Made by a program: the position numbers and the translations under genes
The notes under the pieces: generated by a model
What the model was told of the DNA's origin: nothing
The model's input: the letters and a program-made list of their open reading frames with translations, nothing else
Database searches by the model: none
In this document: positions 41,931 through 49,516 of the stretch, piece after piece
Position numbering within the stretch: the stretch's first letter is position 1
Layout of the letters: each line of letters opens with the position of its first letter
Source: AWTP1-13 sp963820375
Lineage (GTDB): Bacteria; Pseudomonadota; Alphaproteobacteria; Rhizobiales; Hyphomicrobiaceae
Length of the DNA: 64,000 bases
Assembly: GCA_963820375.1 (NCBI GenBank)
Contig: CAWFZX010000037.1
Span: 62,001-126,000, forward strand
Reading direction: 5' to 3'

Positions 41931-42845
41931 ATGGCAGCGGCCAGGCGGCGGATTATCTGTGTAGGTCATGCGGCACTCGACCGCATCTATCGCATCGAGG
42001 CATTCCCGCCCGAGCCGACCAAAGTGCGGGCCCTGGAGCATATCGAGGCCGGCGGCGGTATGGCCGCCAACGCGGCCGTTGCCATCGCGCGCCTGGGCGG
42101 CAAGGCCGAATTGTGGTCCCGCACGGGCGATGATGCCGCCGGCGTCAGCGTGCGTGCGGGCTTGCAAGCCGAGGGCGTCGACGTGCGCTATCTGCAGGCC
42201 TTCGAAGGCGCCCGCACGTCGACCTCTGCCATCATCGTCGACCGACAGGGTGAGCGTTTGATCGTCGGCCAGCGTGACGCCGGCATGCCTTCAGGCACGA
42301 GCTGGCTGCCGCTCGAGCGCGTGCGCGAGGCCGATGCGGTGCTGGGTGATCTGCGCTGGCTCGAGGCCCTGCGCTCGGTGTTCGCGCGCGCCAAGCAGGA
42401 GAGCGTGCCGACGGTGCTCGACGCCGATCTGGGAGCGCGCGAAGCCTTGCCGAGTATTCTGCGTCTCACCGACTATGCGATTTTTTGCGCGCCGGCGCTG
42501 CGCGAGCTGATGCCGTCGGGCCCGGACGAGGCGCGGCTCGCGAGCGTGCTGGCGCAGGGGCCCAGGTATGCCGGGGTGACGCTGGGCGCGGAGGGTTACC
42601 TGTGGCGTGACCACAACGAGACCGGCCGGGTGCCCGCCTTCGACGTCAGCGTCACCGACACGACAGGGGCCGGCGATGCCTTCCACGGCGCCGTGGCGCT
42701 CCTGCTGGCCGAAGGCCGCAGCGTTGCCGATTGCGCCCGCAGTGCCAGTGCCGTTGCCGCGCTCAAATGCACGCGGCTAGGCTCGCGCTCCGGTTTGCCC
42801 AACCGCGCGGAATTGGACGCCTTTCTCTCGTCACACTCGACTTGA
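41931..42845 (+). CDS. PfkB-family carbohydrate/nucleoside kinase
   Basis: A 304-aa ribokinase-like sugar kinase. N-terminal GHAALDRIYRIEAFP (Asp is a substrate ligand), the glycine-rich EAGGGMAANAAVAIARLGG, the anion-hole and catalytic motif DTTGAGDAFHGAVALLLAEG (Asp as base), and the SAVAALKCTRLGSRSGLP ending all fit the PfkB family. The acceptor cannot be told; alignment with ribokinase, fructokinase or the sulfofructose kinase branch would be needed. The gene is divergent from the rpoE-chrR operon and its promoter may overlap the sigma-operon control region. The start is uncertain within a few codons. Confidence 0.85.
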   Translation: MAAARRRIICVGHAALDRIYRIEAFPPEPTKVRALEHIEAGGGMAANAAVAIARLGGKAELWSRTGDDAAGVSVRAGLQAEGVDVRYLQAFEGARTSTSAIIVDRQGERLIVGQRDAGMPSGTSWLPLERVREADAVLGDLRWLEALRSVFARAKQESVPTVLDADLGAREALPSILRLTDYAIFCAPALRELMPSGPDEARLASVLAQGPRYAGVTLGAEGYLWRDHNETGRVPAFDVSVTDTTGAGDAFHGAVALLLAEGRSVADCARSASAVAALKCTRLGSRSGLPNRAELDAFLSSHST

Positions 42846-42985
42846 TCATGATCGGTCGGCGGGGCGGACCTGATTTATCCACAGGATTTCGAAGCCCTCC
42901 TGAAAAGTTGATTTGATTTCGGGTGCGCTGCTCGAAGGGGCAGCTAGAATCCTCTCAGGGCATTCCAGCATTGGAGGAGACGTGC

Positions 42986-43390
42986 ATGGCTGACAAGACC
43001 AGTAGTGGGCGAGCGGAAAACGGTTTCGTGCCGATGCCGATGCCTCTCGGATTCGAAGCCTTGATGGAGATCAATCGACCCGCGCTGACGGCAATGGCAC
43101 AGGTGAACGGCAAGGTCTACGACAACCTGGCCGCGATCAACCGCAACTGGGTGACCTTCATCAATCGTCGGCTGAAGGAAGAGCTGGCGATGCCACAAAA
43201 CCTGGCGAGCTGTAAGACCGTGCAGGACATGTACGGCGTCTACAGTGAGTTCTTCCAGACCGCCGTCGCCGACTACCAGTCCGAGTTCGAGCAGATGACC
43301 AAACTCGGCAAGTCGCTGGCGGAGGAGACCGCGCAGATCATGCAAACGCGCCTTGATGAGGTCGCCCGCGAGGCGCGCAACGGCCGCTGA
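42986..43390 (+). CDS. phasin-family protein
   Basis: A 134-aa helical protein. LMEINRPALTAMAQVNGKVYDNLAAINRNWVTFINRRLKEELA and the C-terminal EFEQMTKLGKSLAEETAQIMQTRLDEV resemble phasins that coat polyhydroxyalkanoate granules, though length and detail vary. GGAGGAGACGTGC precedes the ATG at 42986. Phasin adjacency to PHA genes is common, but no PhaC gene is near; the window's PhaC-like gene lies at 5648. A DnaA-box-like TTATCCACA sits about 100 bases upstream. Confidence 0.78.
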   Translation: MADKTSSGRAENGFVPMPMPLGFEALMEINRPALTAMAQVNGKVYDNLAAINRNWVTFINRRLKEELAMPQNLASCKTVQDMYGVYSEFFQTAVADYQSEFEQMTKLGKSLAEETAQIMQTRLDEVAREARNGR

Positions 43391-43486
43391 GGCAACGCCC
43401 GGATGCAAGCCTGCCCGCACTGGCACGGGCGGGCGTGCAGCGTTGGCGTGGGGTGTCTGAACGGGCGGTCCCGGCCGCCGACGCCA

Positions 43487-44371
43487 TCAGCCGGTGAGTT
43501 TGTGACCAAGCCGACCGGCGAGATCCTGGATGAATTGCCAGGCGACGCGGCCTGAACGTGCCCCACGCGTGATCGACCACTCCAGCGCTTCACGTTTGAG
43601 CTCCGCGGGATCCACCTTCAGCTGGTGATGCGCAGCATAGCTGCGCACCATCTCGAGGTATTCGTCCTGGGTCGCATTGTGAAAGCCGAGCCACAAGCCA
43701 AAACGGTCTGACAGCGAAACCTTCTCCTCCACGGCCTCCGAGGGGTTGATCGCCGTCGACCTTTCATTTTCCATCATGTCGCGCGGCATCAGATGACGCC
43801 GGTTCGAGGTGGCGTAAAACACCACATTCTCCGGCCGCCCCTCGATGCCGCCCTCCAGCACCGCCTTCAGCGACTTGTAGGAGGTGTCGTCCTTGTCGAA
43901 GGACAGATCATCGCAAAAGACGATGAAGCGCTCCGAGGCGGCGCGCAGGTGCGCCAGGCATTGGGGCAGCGCGGCAATATCTTCTCGATGGATCTCCACA
44001 AGCTTCAGATCCGGCGTGCCCTTGTCGCGGCCGAGCGAAAGGGTGCGGCGCACCTCCGCCTGGGCCGCCTTTACCAGCGAGGATTTGCCCATGCCCCGCG
44101 CGCCCCACAGCAGCGCGTTGTTGGCGGGGAGGCCTTGCGCAAAGCGGCGGGTATTGTCGAGCAGTTGCTGCGCTGCCCGATCGATGCCCTTGAGCAAGGC
44201 GAGCGGCTGCCGGTTGACCTGCGGCACGGGGAGAAAGGCTTCGGGCGAGGTTTGCCACACAAAAGCCTCGGCTTGGCTGAAGTCGAATTTGGCAGCCGCA
44301 GGGGGCGCCAGGCGTTCCAGCGCCGCCGCCAGGCGTTCCAGGTAGACGATAAGGCCCTTCCGATCGCTCAT
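43487..44371 (-). CDS. DUF815-family AAA+ ATPase
   Basis: A 294-aa ATP-binding protein. The Walker A is GARGMGKSSLVKA near residue 92, Walker B follows in RFIVFCDDLSFDKDD, and a sensor region is VVFYATSNRRHLMPRD. DUF815 proteins are AAA+ ATPases of unknown function found in many proteobacteria. The frame is intact and the start MSDRKGLIVYLERLAAALERL lacks an obvious Shine-Dalgarno. It is convergent with the phasin gene and divergent from yajC. Confidence 0.88.
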   Translation of the reverse strand: MSDRKGLIVYLERLAAALERLAPPAAAKFDFSQAEAFVWQTSPEAFLPVPQVNRQPLALLKGIDRAAQQLLDNTRRFAQGLPANNALLWGARGMGKSSLVKAAQAEVRRTLSLGRDKGTPDLKLVEIHREDIAALPQCLAHLRAASERFIVFCDDLSFDKDDTSYKSLKAVLEGGIEGRPENVVFYATSNRRHLMPRDMMENERSTAINPSEAVEEKVSLSDRFGLWLGFHNATQDEYLEMVRSYAAHHQLKVDPAELKREALEWSITRGARSGRVAWQFIQDLAGRLGHKLTG

Positions 44372-44415
44372 GGGGCAGAATTTTCCTTGTGCGGAGGCAA
44401 CGCCTTTAGCGGGCG

Positions 44416-44444
44416 TTCGGCCGTTCGATCCGGCGTTCTATAAT
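44416..44444 (+). promoter_or_regulatory. sigma-70-like promoter upstream of yajC
   Basis: A perfect TATAAT at 44439-44444 lies 17 bases after TTCGGC (44416-44421), a weak -35 box. It reads toward yajC, whose ATG is 164 bases away. It is the clearest -10 element noticed in the window; the -35 agreement is only partial. Confidence 0.5.
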
Positions 44445-44607
44445 GCAGCGTGGACGGCCCGTCATCGCCTCCCCCCGAGATTGGTTGCAAACAGGGGCGC
44501 AAACACTATATTCCGGGCCAAAATCGAACCAGGGCCCTGGGGACGCGCACGCGCGGCCCTGGCGCGTCGGCCCCGATCCCCGCCCCGTTGTCGAGGAAGC
44601 GACCCGA

Positions 44608-44937
44608 ATGTTCATCTCACCGGCTCACGCCCAGGCTGCTGGGGGAGGCAGTGACTTTATTATTCAGCTGGTCCCCATTTTGCTGATGTTCGTCATATTC
44701 TACCTGTTGCTGCTGCGGCCGCAGCAGCAACGGGCCAAGGCGCATCGAGAGATGGTTGCCAACTTGCGGCGCGGCGATACGGTGGTGACCTCCGGTGGCA
44801 TCATCGGCAAGGTGACCAAGGTGCGCGACGACAACGAGATCGAGGTGGAAATCGCCGACAACACCCGCGTGCGGGTGATCAAGGCGACGGTCGCCGAGGT
44901 CCGCGTCAAGGGCGAACCGGCAAAGGAAAACGCATGA
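44608..44937 (+). CDS. yajC: preprotein translocase subunit YajC
   Basis: A 109-aa inner-membrane protein that associates with SecDF. It has a short N-terminal segment, a hydrophobic span at about residues 18-37 (LVPILLMFVIFYLLLLRPQQQ) ending in the classical RPQQQRAKAHREM, and a soluble domain with VANLRRGDTVVTSGGIIGKV. The ATG at 44608 begins MFISPAHAQAAG, the usual alphaproteobacterial start. It is first in the operon with secD, 56 bases downstream. Confidence 0.95.
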   Translation: MFISPAHAQAAGGGSDFIIQLVPILLMFVIFYLLLLRPQQQRAKAHREMVANLRRGDTVVTSGGIIGKVTKVRDDNEIEVEIADNTRVRVIKATVAEVRVKGEPAKENA

Positions 44938-44993
44938 CGGACTGTGCGGCGGTCGCGCCTGTGGCCAGGCCGTCAAGCCAGGTGTGAGGCAGC

Positions 44994-46607
44994 ATGCATT
45001 TCACCCCCTTCAAGCAGGCGGCGGTGCTGCTGACCTGCCTTATCGGTCTGCTCCTGGTTGTGCCAAACTTCTTCGCCAAGGAAACGCTGGCGCACTGGCC
45101 GAGCTGGGTACCGAGCAAGCAACTGAGCCTCGGATTGGATCTGCGCGGCGGTGCACACCTATTGCTGTCGATGGAGACGAGCGAGGTGCGCAAGGATTGG
45201 CTCGACACGCTGCGCGATGACGCGCGCCGGCGGTTGCGCGAGGCCAAGGTCGGGGTCACCGGTTTGGGCGTTGCCAACAACGCCGTGCAAGTGCGCCTCG
45301 CCAAGCCCGAGGATGCCGAGGCCGCGCTCAAGGAGCTGCGCGGCATGATCCAGCCGATCGGCAACCTGCTGGTTGGATCCTCCGGCAGCGACATCGAAGT
45401 CAAAAAAGGCGATGGCGGGGTGATCACCATCACGCCGACCGAGCCCGGATTGCAGCAGCGCATCGGCAATGCCATCGGCGCGGCGATTGAGACGGTGCGC
45501 CGGCGCGTGGATAGCATGGGCACGGCGGAGGCGCAGATCGTGCGCGAGGGCCGCGAGCGCATCCTTGTGCAGGTGCCGGGCCTGCAGGATACGGCTGGCT
45601 TGAAGGAACTGATCGGCAAGACGGCGCGCCTGACCTTTCATGAGGTGCACCCCACCATCTCGGCGAGCGAGGCGCGTCAAACCCGTGTCCCCTCGGGCTA
45701 CCGGGTTTATGAGTCGGGCGCGCGTGAGGAGGCGGCGCAGCTTTTGCGCGAAACTCCGGTGGTACGCGGTGATGAACTCGTCGATGCGCAACCGGCCTTC
45801 GACAGTCGTACCAACGAACCGGTCATTTCCTTCCGCTTCAACAACTCTGGGGCGCGCAAGTTCGGCAACTTCACCAAGGACCATGTGAATTTGCCGTTTG
45901 CCATCGTGCTCGACGACCAGGTGATCTCCGCGCCGGTGATCCGCGAGCCGATCCTTGGCGGTTCCGGTCAAATCAGCGGCAGCTTCACGGTGGAGACGGC
46001 CAACCAGCTGGCGATCCAGCTGCGCTCGGGCGCCCTGCCGGCCAAACTGACGATCGTTGAGGAGCGCACCGTTGGGCCGTCGCTCGGTGCCGACTCCATT
46101 GAATTGGGCAAGCTGGCCGGCATCGTCGGTGGCATTGCCACCATTGCGCTGACGATCCTGGTCTACGGCACGTTTGGTATTTTTGCCTGCGTTGGTCTCA
46201 TGGTGCATGGCGTGCTGACCGTGGCCCTGATGACGCTCGCCGGCTCAGCCCTGACGCTGCCCGGCATTGCCGGCCTTGTGCTCGGCATTGCCATGGCGGT
46301 CGATGCCAACGTCTTGATCTTTGAGCGCATCCGCGAGGAGTTGCGGGCGGGCAAGACGCCCATTGCCGCCATCGACGCCGGCTTCACCCGCGCCTTTGTC
46401 ACGATCGCCGACTCGCAGCTGACCACGCTGGCTTGCGCGTTCGTCATGTTCTGGCTCGGCGCCGGTCCGATCCGCGGCTTTGCCGTCACGCTCACCATCG
46501 GCATTCTCACCTCCATTTTTGCATCCGTCACCGTCGTGCGGCTCCTCATCTATTACTGGTTGAGATCGAACCGAGGAATCCGTCGCGGTGCCGAGGTCCC
46601 GGTCTAG
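44994..46607 (+). CDS. secD: protein translocase subunit SecD
   Basis: A 537-aa RND-type subunit that uses the proton gradient to pull preproteins out of SecYEG. It has one N-terminal span (residues 7-24), a periplasmic domain with SLGLDLRGGAHLLLSME and the VQVPGLQD segment, and five C-terminal spans including GLVLGIAMAVDANVLIFERIREE, where the family's D-A-N motif sits. The downstream secF, 12 bases away, completes the pair. The frame is intact. Length is shorter than E. coli SecD (615) but normal for alphaproteobacteria. Confidence 0.97.
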   Translation: MHFTPFKQAAVLLTCLIGLLLVVPNFFAKETLAHWPSWVPSKQLSLGLDLRGGAHLLLSMETSEVRKDWLDTLRDDARRRLREAKVGVTGLGVANNAVQVRLAKPEDAEAALKELRGMIQPIGNLLVGSSGSDIEVKKGDGGVITITPTEPGLQQRIGNAIGAAIETVRRRVDSMGTAEAQIVREGRERILVQVPGLQDTAGLKELIGKTARLTFHEVHPTISASEARQTRVPSGYRVYESGAREEAAQLLRETPVVRGDELVDAQPAFDSRTNEPVISFRFNNSGARKFGNFTKDHVNLPFAIVLDDQVISAPVIREPILGGSGQISGSFTVETANQLAIQLRSGALPAKLTIVEERTVGPSLGADSIELGKLAGIVGGIATIALTILVYGTFGIFACVGLMVHGVLTVALMTLAGSALTLPGIAGLVLGIAMAVDANVLIFERIREELRAGKTPIAAIDAGFTRAFVTIADSQLTTLACAFVMFWLGAGPIRGFAVTLTIGILTSIFASVTVVRLLIYYWLRSNRGIRRGAEVPV

Positions 46608-46619
46608 GAAGACGCAACC

Positions 46620-47609
46620 ATGCGGCTGATCCCGAATTTCAAGGGTTTTGATTTTTTCCCGCATGACACGCGCCTGCCCTTCATGCGCTACAAGGGGCTG
46701 TGCTCCGCGCTGTCGCTGGCGGCGATGCTCATCTCGCTCGCCATTATCGGCCTCATGGGCTTCAACTACGGCGTCGATTTCAAGGGCGGATCGTTGATCG
46801 AGGTGCAATCGACGTCTGGTCCGGCGGACGTGGCCCAGCTGCGCGAGCGCCTGAACAAACTGGGCGTCGGCGCCGTGCAGATCCAGAGTTTCGGTAGTCC
46901 CAGCGACGTCCTCATTCGTGTCGAGCAGCAGCCGGGTGGTGAGAACGAGCAGCAAATCGCCCTGAAGAAGGTGCAGGAGGCCCTAGGCACCCAATATTCC
47001 CAGCGCCGGGTCGAGGTGGTGGGGCCTGCCGTATCGAGCGAGCTGCGCCTGACGGGGTTCATCGCCGTGGCCGCAGGGCTGCTGGCGATCGTGGCCTACG
47101 TCTGGTTCCGTTTCGAATGGCAGTTTGCTCTGGGTGCGATCGTCGCCCTTACGCACGACGTCTTGGTGACGGCCGGCATCTTCTCCCTGTTCCAGCTCGA
47201 GTTCGACCTTTCCATCGTCGCGGCGCTGCTGACGATCCTTGGCTATTCGGTGAACGACACCGTCGTCGTGTCCGACCGGATTCGCGAGAACTTGCGCAAG
47301 TTCAAGCGCATGGAGCTTGATGAGCTGCTCAACTTGTCGATCAACGAGACGCTGTCGCGCACCATTCTGACGGGCTGCACGGCGATCGCCGTGCTGATGG
47401 CTCTGTACGTGTTTGGCGGCGAAGTGATCCGTAACTTCAATCTTGCCATGCTGCTGGGGGTGGTGATCGGTACCTACTCGTCGATCTTCATCGCCGCACC
47501 CCTGTTGGGCTACCTCGGCGTCCGGCGCGACTGGAGTGGCGGTGCGGTCACCAAGCCCGGCAAGAGTGACGCCGTGCCAGCCTCACAACGCCTCAATGTC
47601 GCCAAATGA
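46620..47609 (+). CDS. secF: protein translocase subunit SecF
   Basis: A 329-aa partner of SecD with one N-terminal span, a periplasmic domain (NYGVDFKGGSLIEVQ) and five C-terminal spans. The family's GYSVNDTVVVSDRIREN, YVFGGEVIRNFNLAMLLGV and IGTYSSIFIAAPLLGY are all present. The stop overlaps the ATG of the next gene (AAATGAG), so the Mth938 protein is translationally coupled to it. Confidence 0.97.
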   Translation: MRLIPNFKGFDFFPHDTRLPFMRYKGLCSALSLAAMLISLAIIGLMGFNYGVDFKGGSLIEVQSTSGPADVAQLRERLNKLGVGAVQIQSFGSPSDVLIRVEQQPGGENEQQIALKKVQEALGTQYSQRRVEVVGPAVSSELRLTGFIAVAAGLLAIVAYVWFRFEWQFALGAIVALTHDVLVTAGIFSLFQLEFDLSIVAALLTILGYSVNDTVVVSDRIRENLRKFKRMELDELLNLSINETLSRTILTGCTAIAVLMALYVFGGEVIRNFNLAMLLGVVIGTYSSIFIAAPLLGYLGVRRDWSGGAVTKPGKSDAVPASQRLNVAK

Positions 47610-47983
47610 GCGCTGCACCCGCTTGCTATCCAGGGCGGGCACCCATCGATGCCTACGGCAACGGCGGCTTCCGCTTTGCCGGCATGAGCCACCGCGGCTC
47701 CATCCTCTGCCTGCCGAGCGGCATCTATGCTTGGCAGCCCACCAGGCCGCAAGACATCTGCCGCCGTGCCCTCGAACCGGCATTGCGCGAACACGAGGCG
47801 CTGGCTCTGCTGCTGCTCGGCACCGGGCGCACGGGCGTGCTGCCGACCGCCCAACTGCGACAGGAATTTGCCGATCGCGGGCTTGTCTTGGAAGCCATGG
47901 ATACGGGTGCGGCCTGCCGCACCTACAACGTGTTGCTGGCCGAGGCGCGGCCGATCGCAGCCGCGCTGATCGCCGTGCAGTGA
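47606..47983 (+). CDS. Mth938-like domain protein (NDUFAF3/DUF498 family)
   Basis: A 125-aa protein of the DUF498/Mth938 fold. Typical stretches are IDAYGNGGFRFAG, HRGSILCLPSGIYAWQP, EALALLLLGTGRTGVLP and the conserved MDTGAACRTYNVLLAEARPIAAALI. The mitochondrial homologue NDUFAF3 is a complex I assembly factor, and association with secDF in alphaproteobacteria is known from memory. It overlaps secF by 4 bases. Cysteines are not in a metal-like cluster. Biochemical function in bacteria is unknown. Confidence 0.9.
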   Translation: MSAAPACYPGRAPIDAYGNGGFRFAGMSHRGSILCLPSGIYAWQPTRPQDICRRALEPALREHEALALLLLGTGRTGVLPTAQLRQEFADRGLVLEAMDTGAACRTYNVLLAEARPIAAALIAVQ

Positions 47984-48002
47984 GGGAGCAAAGGGGCGGC
48001 GG

Positions 48003-48605
48003 ATGCAAGGGATCATCGACAATCCGCGGGCCTGCCTGATCGCCGGTCTGACGCTGGCCGCCCTCCTGTTCTTGCTGTCGCTGGTTGCCGGCGAGCTGGA
48101 CGGCCTGGGCCTCATGACCTTTCTGCTGCGCCTGCTGCACGTGCTGGCGGCTGCGGTCTGGATCGGGCTCATCGTTTTCGTCAACTTCGTGCAGCTGGTG
48201 GCGCTCAAGCAAGCCGACGCGGCCGCCCGTGGCCTACTCAACGCCGCCATCGTGCCGGGCGTTGCCTGGTGGTTGCGCCACGCCTCGACCGTCACGGTGC
48301 TGAGCGGTCTTGTCCTGCTGCTCCTGGCCGGCTACCTGCTGCCCGCGCTGGTGTATGGCAGCAACGTCTTCATCCCTCCGGCCAAGGCCGTGGTGCTGTG
48401 GGCGGCGGTCTTCGGTGCGCTGGTCATGTGGATGTTCGTGCACATGTATATTTGGCCCAATCTGCAAGTCGTGCTCGGACGGCGGGCGGGCGATGCCGAC
48501 GCCCAGGCCCAAGCGCGCGCGCGCGTCATCCTGTTCGCGCGCCTCAATTTGATCATTGCCATGCCGGTTGTGCTGGGCATGATTGCAGCCGCCCATCTGC
48601 ACTGA
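48003..48605 (+). CDS. multi-span inner-membrane protein of unknown function
   Basis: A 200-aa integral membrane protein with about five hydrophobic segments (residues about 10-30, 34-60, 92-114, 128-150 and 178-198). Features are LLRLLHVLAAAVWIGLIVFVNFVQ, with a His in the first half, and VMWMFVHMYIWPNLQVVLG. This LHxxAxxxWxG-type pattern recalls CopD- or PuuD-like membrane proteins that use His residues for haem or copper, but the family is uncertain. It sits between the Mth938 gene (19 bases) and the squalene/phytoene-like gene (1 base), so it is part of the operon. AAGGGGCGGCGG precedes the ATG. Confidence 0.72.
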   Translation: MQGIIDNPRACLIAGLTLAALLFLLSLVAGELDGLGLMTFLLRLLHVLAAAVWIGLIVFVNFVQLVALKQADAAARGLLNAAIVPGVAWWLRHASTVTVLSGLVLLLLAGYLLPALVYGSNVFIPPAKAVVLWAAVFGALVMWMFVHMYIWPNLQVVLGRRAGDADAQAQARARVILFARLNLIIAMPVVLGMIAAAHLH

Positions 48606-48606
48606 C

Positions 48607-49470
48607 GTGACGATCGGCGTCGGCAGGGTCGAGCCCATCCATGACGCACTGATAGGCTCTGCCCGCTCCGGCGAACCGGACCGTTACCTTACGGCCTTGC
48701 TGGCGCCGGCCGCCGCGCGGGCAGATTTAATGGCCGTGGCGGCCTTTGCGGCGGAGCTCGCCAGGGTCGCTCATGCCGTGACGCGTGAACCGGCGATGGC
48801 TGACATGCGCTGGCAGTGGTGGCGCGATGCCATCCGCCTGGCGCCGGCCGCGGCCACCGGACATCCGATCGCCGATCGCCTGCGGGCGGCGGTCGAGCGC
48901 CACGGCCTTGCGCCAGCAGCCCTGCTCGGCCTGATCGATGCGCGGTCCTGCGACCTCGATGCGATGCCGTTTGCCGACGACGCCGCGCTTGCGCACTATT
49001 TCGATTCCACCGAGGGTGCCCTGTTTGCGCTCAGTGTGCAGATCCTCGGCGGGACCGGCAACGGCTCCGGTCAGGCTTGGAGCGGCATCGCCGCCGGTCG
49101 AGCTTACGGTCTGGCGCGAGCGCTGTTGGGTTTGCGCGCCGCGCTGGCCCGCGGCCACGTTCCCCTCCCGCAAACGCGCCTGGCTGCTGCCGGCTGCAGC
49201 CCCGCCGAGCTGCTGTCGGCGCCAGGCCCGGCGCTATTATCGGGCCTGGTGGCCGACCTCGGCGCGCAAGCGCGCCGCAGCCTCGACGGCGCCCGCCTCG
49301 ACGTCACGAAATTGCCACGTCAGGCGACGATCGCTGTCCTTCCTTTGGCCTTGGTCGAGTCCTATCTGCGAGCGAGCGAACGCGCGGCCCGCAGCGGGGA
49401 GGTTGCCGACATTGCGCCACTGACGCGCATTGTGCGCATTGCGCGGGCACGTTGGTTGGGCCGCTGGTGA
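48607..49470 (+). CDS. squalene/phytoene synthase-family protein (NDUFAF6-like)
   Basis: A 287-aa isoprenoid-synthase-fold protein. It starts at GTG 48607, one base after the previous stop. It contains PDRYLTALLAPAAAR, MRWQWWRDAI and ARGHVPLPQTRL, the pattern of the NDUFAF6 branch of trans-isoprenyl diphosphate synthases. The aspartate-rich catalytic DxxxD motifs of true squalene synthases are not obvious, so it is probably not a squalene synthase. The mitochondrial relative NDUFAF6 is a complex I assembly factor. Its place next to the NDUFAF3-like gene supports a shared role. Confidence 0.82.
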   Translation: MTIGVGRVEPIHDALIGSARSGEPDRYLTALLAPAAARADLMAVAAFAAELARVAHAVTREPAMADMRWQWWRDAIRLAPAAATGHPIADRLRAAVERHGLAPAALLGLIDARSCDLDAMPFADDAALAHYFDSTEGALFALSVQILGGTGNGSGQAWSGIAAGRAYGLARALLGLRAALARGHVPLPQTRLAAAGCSPAELLSAPGPALLSGLVADLGAQARRSLDGARLDVTKLPRQATIAVLPLALVESYLRASERAARSGEVADIAPLTRIVRIARARWLGRW

Positions 49471-49516
49471 TGGCATCGCGCGTGCTGCGAGAGAGAAGCA
49501 TTTGGGGAGAATTGCT

